Shown here: piece by piece, positions 37,370-48,569 of the stretch | How the letters are laid out: each line of letters begins with the position of its first letter | Numbering within the stretch: position 1 is the first letter of the stretch | Assembly (NCBI GenBank): GCA_032717465.1 | Contig: CM064658.1 | Coordinates: 10,221,350-10,285,349 of the forward strand | Reading direction: 5' to 3' | DNA: 64,000 nt | Source: Coenobita brevimanus | Lineage: Eukaryota; Arthropoda; Malacostraca; Decapoda; Coenobitidae | The notes under the pieces: model-generated | What the model was told of the DNA's origin: nothing | Seen by the model: only the letters and a program-made list of their open reading frames with translations | Databases searched by the model: none | Position numbers and translations under genes: made by a program

Positions 37370-40300
37370 TCATTTATAGAAGGAGTTTAAATCGATATTT
37401 AATTCTCGTAAATGATGTACTGTAGATTTGACTGGAACAGTTGCACCTATGTTCGATTGTTTGGTATATGACCTTAATTTCTTTTTGTAATAATTGTTGT
37501 GTTCTTGCTTGGTTTCTTGAGGTACGTTCGCCTGTTCGGTTGTATCCGAGACTGAATAATTATGTGATAATTCCCTTGAAACTCGTTTTAAATGGTCAAT
37601 ATGAACATGTTTCTCCTCGCCACTTGAAAGTGACTTAATTAAAACTTTGTTTGCTTTTATGTTAATTACTCTGTATGGGTCCTCAAATTTTGGGGATAAT
37701 TTATTGTCTCTCGTATGAATGACACCGTAAACAATGTCTCCTAAGCTGATAGGTGAATCTTTTGCCTTCTTGTTAAATGCCTCCGTCATTTCTTCCTTGG
37801 ACATCGTTAATTGTTTTTTGACTCTTTTGTGAATGTCCTGGAATTCACGTAAACGTAGTGTAGAGTAATCATCGTAATTGTATATAGGCATGCTGTCACC
37901 TTCTAGGAGCTCATATGGTAATTTTTTATCTGTGCCATATATAATGAAATGTGGTGTGTCACCGATGGATTTATTTATAGACCCATTAATAGAGGCTTCT
38001 ACTCTGGGAATCCAATCATCCCAGCTTGCATAATTTTCACTGAGAATGTGTCGTAGCACATCTAATACCTTTTTATTTTGTCTCTCTACCAACCCATTCG
38101 ATGCTGGGTGATAGGCCAAAACGTTAACCTTTTTGATGTTGTATTGTTTACATATTTCTTGTAAGATCTCAGAATTAAATTCTCCTCCATTATCACTTAT
38201 TAATACCTTTGGGGTAGTTTCATTCATTCATTCATTGCCAGACGCCATGTATCCCAAAAGGGGTGGCCAACGGCTTAGAGTTAATTGTTTTACAGGGAGG
38301 GGCACTAATCCTGTAAAGCAATTAACTCTAAGCCGTTGGGGTAGTAAAGCGACATATTACATTATCTGTTATTGCCTTTGCTACTGTCTCTGCTGTCTTA
38401 TCTTTAATTGGAGCTAAAATGACATAACGGGAAAAATGATCCGTTGCTACGAATAAGTATAGGTTATTATTGTATGATAATGGCATCTTGAGTAAATCAA
38501 CAGCGACAACGTCCCATGGTTGATGTGGTACAGGGTAATTACCCATCGGTGCAGGTGTGATTGGGTATCCTTTGTGTTTCGCACATGATTCGCATTTGTC
38601 TATATGATTGTTTATATCTTTTCGTAATGAAGGCCAGTAATATAATAGCTGGGCTTGGTTGAATGTCTTATCCTTTCCAGGATGTCCTGCATGTGGGCTG
38701 TCGTGTATCAATCGTAATACTTGGGGTATCATGTCATTAGGTACTACCAACTGGTTAGTATTTCTTTGGCGTTTTGGTTGTTTGGAGTTAATTTTGTATA
38801 ATGTATTATTGACCATTGTGAATTGTTCAAGTGGGACATGCAGTTTGGGTAATTGTATGTCATCTCCACTTTCTAACTTGTATATTACTTTAGACCATAT
38901 TGGGTCAAGTCTTTGTGCCTTTGCGATAACCTCGTGGTTTGGGATATTTCCTTTGAGATCTAACGCCGCGACCTGAATTGTGTTCGGGTTCCTAGATAAT
39001 GCGTCAGCTACTATGTTCATTTTACCTTATATATAATGAATTTGTACATTGTAGTTTTCAACTGTACATTTCCATCTTGCTCTCCTCCCAGAAAGGAGTT
39101 TTTCTTTAAACATACCCACCAGTGGTTTATGGTCGGTGAATAAGTGGATTTCGTAACCATATACCAAATCTCGAAACTTTTGTAATGCAAAAACCACTGC
39201 AAGTGCCTCTAAGTCTGTATTGCAATAATTTTTTCCGCACCTCTTGTTTGTCTGCTGGCAAATGCAATTGGTTGATTCTTTCCTCTTTTATCTTCCTGCA
39301 TCAGTACAGCCCCTAATCCTTTAACTGATGCGTCTGTACAAATAAGAAGTGATTTTGTGTAATCCGGATATGCTAAACAAGGTGCATTTGTTAGTTTAAT
39401 TTTTAGATTGTTAAATGCCCTTTCTTGTTCTTCTTCCTATTGGAATACAGCATCTTTTTTGAGTAGTTGGAATAGAGGAAAGGCTATATGAGAGAACTGT
39501 GGTACGAATGACCTATAGTACCCAGCCAGACCTAAAAATTGTCTAACTTCGTCAGTCGTAGTGGGTTCAGGAAAATCTCTCACTGCCTGTATTTTGTCAT
39601 CAGTGGTGTGAATACCATCAGAACTTAATTTGTGGCCTAAGAAATTTATTTCCTTAAAGCAAAATTTGCATTTGGAAAGTTTAATTTTTAAACCAGCATC
39701 ACTAAGCATTTGTAAGAGTAAGTCTAATTTCCTGAGATGATCCTTAATATTCTTCGTTGCGATTATAATATCGTCAAGATAAACAAATATTCCTTGTCCT
39801 AAAATTCCGGACAATACGTAATTCATAAGACGCTGGAATGTGCCTGGGGCTGTCCTCAGTCCCATTGGCATTCTTGTATATTGATAATGGCCTCTGTTTG
39901 TTGAAAAGGCAGTGTATTTACGTGACTCCTTAGATACCGGAATCTGATAGTAGCCGTTTAGGAGATCGATAGTCAAGAATATATTATTCTCAGGACCAAT
40001 ATTCTGTAGAACATTGCTTAGCAATGGCATGGGAAATCTGTCTGGGATTGTGTGATTATTTAGTTTACGGTAATCTACTACCGCACGCATTTCTCCATTT
40101 CGTTTGGGCACGAAGAATAAGGGGGCATTCCACAGGGAGACTGAAGGCTCAATGATTCCAAGTTTTAACATTTCATCGACATACTGATTTGCAAGTGTAC
40201 GTTGGGAGTGTGGTATGCGGTAAGCTGGTACGAAAATTGGTGGTGTTTCTGGGTGCACATTAATCATGTGATTAATCAAGTTAGTACACCCTAATTGTTC

Positions 40301-41266
40301 TCCGGGCAATGTTACGGTGTCCCTGTGTGTTTCCAGCAGGGTTAACAAATCATTTTCTTCATCGAATTCACCTGAGTGAATTAAATTCTCTTTTATTCTT
40401 TCTCTATCCGTAGATTTTATCTCACTTGTTACTCCAGGTATAACTATTTCCTTCACAGGGGCGGGACATTTTTCAATATTAACTATGCAAGTTCCCTTTT
40501 TCAACTGAACTTCCCCATTCATGTGATTAATTATGAATATCTGAGTTTGCCCTTCGTCGTTCGTATGACATAATGCGTTTTCTACTGACAATCCCTTTAC
40601 TTTACATAATTCTTCTAAGACAAGAACAGTACTATTCCGTAATTTGCTCTTTATGGTAACCTTCATGTATGAATTAGGTGGTATAACTAAATCATTAGTG
40701 AGATGGGCTGGAAAAATTGATAAATCAGTACTGTTATCTGGGTCACTAATTCTGGAGGATGGGGCTGGTGGTGGGAGTGGATCTATACACTCATCTGTTT
40801 GTGTATGTTTGTTTAAGCCTTTAATATTACCAATTCTTTTTGGCTCTCTTCTACCAATCGGTGAGGGCTCTGAAGTTATTTCCTCTATGAATTCATTATC
40901 AAAGTCTATTCCATTCATTTGTGGGAGTATAGTTATGTTCTCAGCTCTCATGGATCTTAAGCCCAGTAACATATGAGCTTTAATTGCTAAGTTTTCAACG
41001 ATATAGAAAAATGCAGAGAATGGTCTTGTAGTTTCTGTGAAACTGAGATTTAATCTTATCATACCTTTCACTGTAATCTCTTGTCCATCTACTGTGTATA
41101 AATCTAAATCAGCTTCATCCAGAAAAGTTACTTTCTTTTTATTTTTAAGAATTCTATTTAGTTCTTCATGTGTTATTAAGTTCACTGGAGAGCCTGTATC
41201 TAAAAATAAGGAAACGTTTTGATCCTCACATACAGCAGGTATCAAGATACACTCATTTCCCAACAT
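37370..41266 (-). pseudogene. pol: pol, copy B: protease, RT, RNase H, integrase (broken)
   Basis: The 5' part (41266-39437) is open through protease (DTGS at about residue 24) and RT (YLDDIIIA) and then meets an in-frame stop. RNase H is further damaged by a single-base length change near 39235. The integrase resumes at 39020 and is interrupted at 38335-38219 by a 117-bp retroposon between the zinc-binding region and the D-D-E core's second aspartate (SDNGGEF). The C-terminal part (38227-37370) is open to the end. The breaks are at different places from those in copy A, so the two copies decayed independently after insertion. Confidence 0.9.
38219..38335 (-). mobile_element. Short retroposon R-B inserted in copy B integrase
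   Basis: 117 bp absent from copy A at this place, bounded by a 10-bp direct repeat TTGGGGTAGT (38209-38218 and 38336-38345). On the minus strand it ends GGCGTCTGGCAATGAATGAA, matching the GGCGTCTGGCAAT end of the LINE at 58150 plus a (GAAT)n tail. Its 5' 26 bases are the inverted complement of an internal segment, giving a long hairpin with a loop around GTGCCCC. Confidence 0.9.
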
Positions 41267-41298
41267 GCCTCCTATGTGAAGTTTAGCCTTGTTCTTCT

Positions 41299-42814
41299 TT
41301 ACGTTTGTTCGTTTTTTGTCATGACTTGGTCTTCCCCCGATTTGAACATAGACACAATTTTTTCTACTGTTTTGCAGTCACTGGTCCAGTGCCCTTGGTA
41401 TCTATGATGCCTACAGTAAGGACCAAATCCTTGTGTCTTTTGTTTGTCCTCTTTTGCCTTGATAAAGCATTCATACCTCGTGTGTCCTGGTTTTGCACAA
41501 TAATGACATAGAATGGACCTATCCCTTGACTGTGACCTACGTGGTGATTTCCCATAAGAAGTGTTGTTTATGGCGCGAGATCTGCTCAGGCTACGCGAAA
41601 ACTTATGAAACTGCCTGTAGGAAGGCTTCTGGGAACGAGGCCTTGGCGCGTTTGCTTGTTTGGCCTGCCTGATTTCTGGTCGCGATCGATTTTGTTCTCT
41701 GTTTGGGGTCGGTGTAGATGTTTTCACAGCTGATACTGTCTCAGGTACCCTGATTCTACCAGAATGTGCATGTGTGTCGACCATACCTGCTTTACTGCAC
41801 TGCATCTCTACCTCGTTCATTAAGTCTAGCAAGCACATTCCTGGGGTGTACGCGATTGTCTTGGCGATCTTAAGGGTCCTATCAGGTAATTTACACAAGG
41901 CAGCTACATAACCAATGATGTCCACGACGAGGTCTGGGGACATCATTCCATCATCTGTTATCCAATTAGAATTTTCCAATGAAAGCTAATAATGTTCTCT
42001 TGATTGTGGAGACATCAGCAGTTATTTCACTGAGCACATGGTTTGTAGTGTGCTCCCTTACAAGATCTACAATTTTATGTAATTCTGGAATTATACCTGG
42101 CAAGAAGTTCATACCTCCAGAAAATTTCTTCAAAAATTCAGTTTTAAATTCATCATATGTCCTAGCACGATGGAGCTTGTCGGAGTGAAGCAAGTTGCTC
42201 GCTGGACATCTTTCCTGGCTTATGCAAGATGAAAAAATAGCAATTTTCTCTTGTTCATCTAGTATGTGGCGCTTGATGAACATTTGTTCGCACTGACTGA
42301 CTAATGAAATGACATCAATGCGATCTTTGTCTGTGCCAGAGAATTTTGGGGCAGTTTTATCCTGGTGATACACAAACACTTGAGGTGTGGTTGTTAGATC
42401 AGCGGTATTTGTTTCTTGATTCATTTTTACTGTTTGCTCTGTTAATTCAATTTGGACGTGTTTATCATTGTGTGAGGGAATGGTGGAATATGTACGACCG
42501 GACCGGTGAACCCTGTTAAGTATATTGGCATACGTGTGCAAGGCAGCGGCAAAGTCCACACTCTCTACGTCAGAGGGGGTTTCCCAGTCATCATCTGAAA
42601 CTGCCGTATTTGTTTCTTTATCTTTATTGTGTGGTGAGGTTTGTACAAGGGGTGGGCTGCCTTGAGGCTCTCTTAATTGTGAGTCTGTTGTTGTGGCAAT
42701 TTGTGTGTCATCTGGTGTGTTGCCTTGGGGCTCTCTTAATTGTGAGTCTGTTGTTGTGGCAAATTGTGTGTCATCTGGTATTAACGTGGGTGGTGGCGAA
42801 AATATTTCTGTCAT
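41299..42814 (-). pseudogene. gag: gag, copy B (frameshifted)
   Basis: The N-terminal 282 codons (42814-41966) and the C-terminal 226 codons (41979-41299) overlap in different frames, showing a small frameshift near 41975. The N-terminus carries a 21-residue tandem duplication (two units starting DDTQ and ending REPQG(N/S), within 42666-42790) that copy A lacks. The C-terminal part has an Arg/Ser-rich linker and a zinc knuckle CHYCAKPGHTRYEC followed by a variant knuckle CRHHRYQGHWTSDC. Its role would be capsid assembly and RNA packaging in a live element. Confidence 0.87.
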
Positions 42815-43683
42815 TAAGATATGGTGTTATGAAATACGCCTCTTGTTTATTTATGTCCTAGCAAAATAGATGAGTAAATAAGTTGAATATAGCTAATTTT
42901 AGCACTGAGAAGAAATGAGTAAGTATAATTTTACCCACTTGATACAGATCGTAGAGGTGTGTCGATACAAAAGTTGATCTCGGAAGAAAAATACAGGTTT
43001 GATTGAAGATCTTTTGATAATTCTAGTGGTGTGTTGATGGACAATATTACTCAGGAAATTCCATGGCCTGGTGCTTGTGGTGGTTAACAGCTGTCCCAGG
43101 CAAACCTCAGCATAGAACGTCGAATTTCCAACTTAACTGTGAAAATAAATGAGTATGAGTAGGAGCTATGTGAATAATGAGTAATGAGTAGTGGGTGAGA
43201 AGTGCCTGGTGTCAGTCACACGTTGCTTGGCATGGCAGACTCGCGTTGTGATGTCATCTCAGCACATGGTGACGTCGGCTTCCCACACTGGTAGCTGTGG
43301 TGAGTGAATGAGTAGCGATGAGTAACTTGAGTGAAGACGGGTGAGTAAGATGAGTTGTGAATATGGACTTGGTGTTTGCTTCGTCGTCTTGACCTCTGCG
43401 TCAGCGATGGAGGTAGGCGGGAGAGAGTGGTGGGGGTTTGTGTGCTTGTTGCTTTGGTCTTTCCTCTTCTTTACTTGCTTTGTTTTATATTCTTCTTGCT
43501 GTTGCTTGAAGTTACGTGAAGATTATAGAGTTGTTTTGTAGACTTGTAGGCTATTTGCATTGTAGGCTGTATTTTGTAGGAATTCACTGTAGAACTGAAG
43601 CTAATCTTGTAGAGTCTCGCCTGCTTTTGTAGAAATTTGCTTTTAATTCGGAGACGATGTCCGTAGATTCACTGCTGCCAAAA

Positions 43684-44311
43684 TGTCATAAAAGACTTTG
43701 TGGTTTCTTTGTGGTTACTTGTAGATGAGTTATATATATATATATTAGACTTGTGGACGAGCGGTTATTATACTGGAGTAGCTTGTAGTAGATAATCTTC
43801 TTTCCCATTTGTCATGTAGTGACAGGAGAGGTAAAGAATAGTATGGGACTATTTTTATTTGTCTTGGAAATATTAACAAGTCTCTCACACAGAGCGAAGT
43901 ATAGAGTCCAGTCCCGCTAGCTATCTCCCTGTCTCGCTCTCTCTGTCTCTCTCTCAAGTTGCCAAGCCCTTCTCCCTGCGACCTGTCTCTTCTATCGCCT
44001 GTCTCCTTCTGAGCTCTCTTTCCTAAATTCTGGTGAAACAGGAGACGTATCACGTGTGTTCCTTGTGGATGGAAAGTTTAAGAAACCTGTGTGTGAGTAT
44101 GTGTGTATGTGTGTGTATGGTCACTAGGGCTTTGTTCACGGGTGGATTTCTGACAACTAACTGCATCATCTCCTTACTGGCCACTGTCGTCAGCTTTCCT
44201 CAGTGTAATTTGCAAGCTCATTTCCCATTCCCAGGCTCGCATAGAGCTGTCTATCTATCTATTTATCTATCTATCTATTATGATTTGTAATTATAATATG
44301 GAGTCCTGATA
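43684..44311 (-). repeat. 5' LTR of copy B
   Basis: 628 bp, matching 34389-35009. The length difference of 7 is explained by a 4-bp TA change and a 3-bp CTT change. It would hold the element's promoter. Confidence 0.92.
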
Positions 44312-44510
44312 GAGGAGCTCCTGTTTCATCAGCCATCGGGACTAGTTCCTGACCATCCCCCTTTGCTGAACTTTTTCAGTGTTTCAGTAACACAGATAGT
44401 AGACCAGCATGCTCTCCATCACAAGTTTCTCTAATTGTCAGCACCAAACTACATGCACATTACACACTACACTTCCTTTTCAAAATTAGAAAACAAAAAT
44501 GGCGTCTACA

Positions 44511-45203
44511 GGGGCTATCACACGGCACCTCATACGAGGTTTGCCAAGGATACGATGGTAAATCGGAACGGTAACGTGGTAAAATTGCCGACGATACCAT
44601 GGGCATTTGGAACCCGTCTGGATGGATTCCTGCCGAGGATACGACGGGCAAAACAGTGTGACCAAAACCCAGGCTACTCGACAGAGAATATATCATACTA
44701 CATTATTAAACATTTAGCCTAACACTGAATACTTATTAATATTTTATAATAAATATCAATCGTTTTGAAGGCCTTATAAAGAGTTAATATATCCTACACC
44801 GAGGAAACTGTGATGTCTATAAAATATCACGTGTTTACAACTGAGGACTCCACTGCAGGTAGAGTAGACGAACCAGTCGCCACCTGAAAACACCACCACA
44901 ACAACAACGTACTGATGGCTTTATCATCGATTTCCTGGACAAGGGCAGCTGAATTCGCCCTTATAGAGAAATTGAGGCAGTTCCGCGTGTGTACCAGTTT
45001 GTAAACAAAAGTTGCTTCTCCTTATTCTTTACCGAGTCAGCGACAGCGATCACTGTCTACAGTCGCGAGACGGGGCTCTGGCAACAGTGTGAGAAGCATG
45101 TCCTTTGCCGAGGATACGAGGAATATGTGTGATAGCGTCCAAGTTTTGTTCCACTTAAATCTTCCTCGGCCGTTCCTGGTACGAGGTACCGTGTGATAGG
45201 GCC
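44511..45203 (+). mobile_element. Non-autonomous DNA transposon, Harbinger-like
   Basis: Terminal inverted repeats GGGGCTATCACACGGCACCT at left and GGCCCTATCACACGGTACCT at right (reverse complement), followed by further matching stretches with 'ccgaggatacga' near both ends. Length about 693 bp. An internal ATG at about 44914 reads ALSSISWTRAAEFALIEKLR before a stop, which resembles the start of a Myb/MADF-type DNA-binding protein such as Harbinger elements encode. The TSD is unclear (ACA versus TTA), so the superfamily is tentative. Confidence 0.6.
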
Positions 45204-45279
45204 TTAATAACTAAGCCTCGAAGTCCCTGGGGGTGGGGACCATAAATGCCCCCATCTTCCGCCCCTCTCCCGATGATGA

Positions 45280-48107
45280 ATAAACGAGCTGCCTGGAACC
45301 ACTGTCTCACTCACTTCTTCATTTCTGCAACATTCACCTTTCCTCTAACTTTCTCTCCATCTCTCCTCCTCTAAACCTCACCTCTTCTTACCTGAGACTG
45401 AGCTGTCTGAGGCAACTGAAAGCAAATTCTTTTCTGTATCCTCCTACTTTCTCTATACTCATTTCAAAGCCAAAGGTGGCTGTTGTGTATATGTACGCAA
45501 TGACTTATCTTGCTCTCGTGTTCCTGAACTTGTTTCTTCTGAATTCTCTACTCTCTGGCTTCGGTTTTCCTCTCGTTCTCTACTGAATATATCTGCGCTG
45601 TTTACTTATCCCGTAATCCTACCGACTATGAAAAATTCTTCGACTATCTTCTGCGATGGAACTCAACTTATCCATTTATTCTTTCTCTGAAATCTCCTTT
45701 CTAGAAGATTTCAGTGTTCACCACCATCTTTGGCTCTCCTCTCCTTTCGTAGATCCACCTGGTGAACAAGTCTACACCTTTTCTATCCTTAATGACCTAG
45801 AGCAGCTTGTACAGCACCCTACCCGTATCCCTGACAGCCTTGGAGAAAGCTCCAACATACTTGACCTCTTCCTTACAACTAATCCTTCTGCTTATACTGT
45901 TAATCTTTTCTCTCTGTTGGGCTTCTCTGATCACAACCTTATCACCTTAACCTGTCCTATCACACCGGTACGGCCTGCAGACCCTCCAAAGAAAAGTTGT
46001 CTGTGACACTTTGGAGCTGCTGATTGGGAGGCCCTCAGGCAGTACATTCTTTGATTTTCCCTAGAATAATTATTGCCTCCATGGCCGGGAGCCGTCTGAG
46101 TGTGCCTTGTGCATTACGGAGGTTATTCTCTCGGGCATGGAAGCATACATTCCTTTCTCATATCCTTTGACTAATGCAAAAAAGCCTGGTTTAATTACGC
46201 TTGTTCTAATGTTGTCCATAACAATGAGAGGACCTATAAAAGATATCAGAGCCAACCCACCCCTGAATCACATCATCTTTACGTTTCTGCCCGGAATCGG
46301 GCTAAGTCTGTTCTACGCTCTGTTAAAAATAATTTCATCTATACTCCAACTCAAATTCTTCCCGCTCCTTCTGGCACCTTGCCAAAAAACCTTTCTAACA
46401 ACTTTACCTCATCATCTTTCCCTCCACTTTTCTACTCTGATGACTCCAACTATTTCTTCTACTGATAAAGCAGATCTCTTTGCCCAGACTTTCTCCTCCA
46501 ATTCCATCTTAAATGATTCCGGTGCTGTTCCTCCATCACTCATGTCTGACATTAAAATTTCTTCAGCTGATGTATTTTCTGCCATCACTGGCCTCAGTAC
46601 TAACAAGGCATATGGGTCTGATGGGGTCCGTCCCTCCTGTTGTTCTCAAGAACTTTGCTTCTGTGCTTACACCCTGCCTAGGTAAACTCTTTCGCTTTTG
46701 TCTATCAACTTTTACCTTTTCTTCTTGCTGGAAGTTTGCTCTCATTCAAACAGTCCCAAAGAAGGGTGACCATTCCCAACTCCCTGACTATTGCCCAATT
46801 GTTTTAACATCCTGTGTCTCGAAAGTTTTCGAGTCTGTTCTTAACTTAAAAATTTTAAAGCATCTTTCCTATCATAATCTTTCTGATCGTCAGTATGGGT
46901 TCCGTCAGGGACGCTCCACTGGCGATCTTCTCATCTACCTTTCAGAACCCTGGTCATCCTCCTTTTGGGACTTTGGCGAAAGCTTTGCCATTGCACTTGA
47001 CATCTGAAAAGCTTTCGATCGAGTCTGGCATAAATCTTTAATTTCCAAGCTGCCCTCTTACGGTTTCTATCCTTCTATCTGTGCCTTCATCTAAAGCTTC
47101 CTTTCTGGTCGTTCTATAGCCGCTGTTGTAGACGGCCATCGTTCTTCTCCTAAATCTGTCAACAGTGGTGTTCTGCAGGGCTCTATCCTATCACCAACTC
47201 TCTTCCTTTTATTCATCAGTGACCTTCTAAGCTTTACATCTAACCCTATCAGCTCGTACGCTGATGATTCCACCCTTCACCTTTCCATTCGGTTGTCGCA
47301 ATGTTCATCTCAGCAGTTACTTCAACAAACAAGGGATGAGGCTATGTCACACCTAATGTCTGACTTGGCTCGTATCTCTGACTGGGGTAAAAATAATCTT
47401 GCTGTTTGTAATGCATCAAAGACTCAGTTCTTACACCTATCAACCCAACAAAATCTTCCACAGGAATACCCTCCAATGTTTAATAATATCCAGCTTAATC
47501 CTGCATCATTCTTAAACGTACTTGGGATTTTATTCTGTCGGGACTTCTCTTGGAAAGATCATATAACATCTCTTGTAAAATCTGCCTCCACGAGAATAGG
47601 TGTGCTAAGCTGACTTCGTACCTTCTTTACCCCTGCACAGTTGTTGACTTTATACACGGGTTTTATTCGTCCCTGTGTAGAGTACAACTCTCATGTGTGG
47701 GGAGGCTCCCCTCCTACAGCTCTTCTCAATAGGGTTGAGTCAAAGGCTTTTCGTCTCATTATGTCTCCTCCTCTTACTGGCTCCCTTCAACCTGTCTTCA
47801 CCGCACTGTTGCATCTTTATCTCTTTCCTATCGCTACTTCAATGGTCGCTGCTCCTCTGAACTGTCTGCTTGCATCCCTCCACCTCTACAACTGGCGCGT
47901 AGCACCCGCCTAGCAGCAAAGTCTCATCCCTTTTCTGTCCAACTCTCGAATGCAAGAGTTATATAACCGTTACTCCCAGTCCTTCATTTATGCAACAGGT
48001 CAGCTCTGGAACTGTCTCCCTCTGTCTGTATTTTCTACTTCCTATGATCTCCAGCCTTTCAAACGCAGTGTGTCCAGGCATCACGAAATGATCGGATCTT
48101 GATTTTG

Positions 48108-48162
<55 letters not shown>

Positions 48163-48225
48163 AAGGAACGGTTTGCTCCTGGCCTTTGCATCCTTCTTCC
48201 TTGCAGAAAAAATAAATAAATCGAA
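45280..48225 (+). mobile_element. Jockey/CR1-type LINE, inactive
   Basis: Endonuclease fragments ([19 protein letters not shown] at about 45700, [14 protein letters not shown] at about 45920-45960) are followed by RT. RT segments include TNKAYGSDGVRP (about 46600-46635), VPKKGDHSQLPDYCPI (about 46756-46800), RQYGFRQGRSTGDLL (about 46890-46935), a KAFDRVWHKSLISKLPSYGF segment (47011-47070) and SYADDSTLHLSI (about 47254-47290), the catalytic A/YADD box. The C-terminal thumb-like region runs to about 48100. It ends in (CT)n and a short A-rich tail near 48210. Multiple stops and shifts inactivate it. The element is nearly complete from mid-endonuclease to tail. Confidence 0.85.
48113..48159. repeat. 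(CT)n microsatellite in LINE 3' region
   Basis: About 22 CT units between the LINE coding end and its tail. Confidence 0.97.
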
Positions 48226-48451
48226 CCAGAGCTCGCCATATTGCCCCTTAAAGAACATCGGCAATACTGAAATATTGGTTCTATCATCATCCTCTGCCCT
48301 CAGTTTGACATATGGCGGGTTTACTGCACAGTACGTACAGGGTGGCCAGTGGTTACACCGGAGACTTCAAGTATGTTGTGCTGATGTAAGAATATGTTAA
48401 GACAAAAACATATCTAGTAACACCAAAGTGACCCTCGTAGTACTTCCCTGT

Positions 48452-48568
<117 letters not shown>

Positions 48569-48569
48569 G

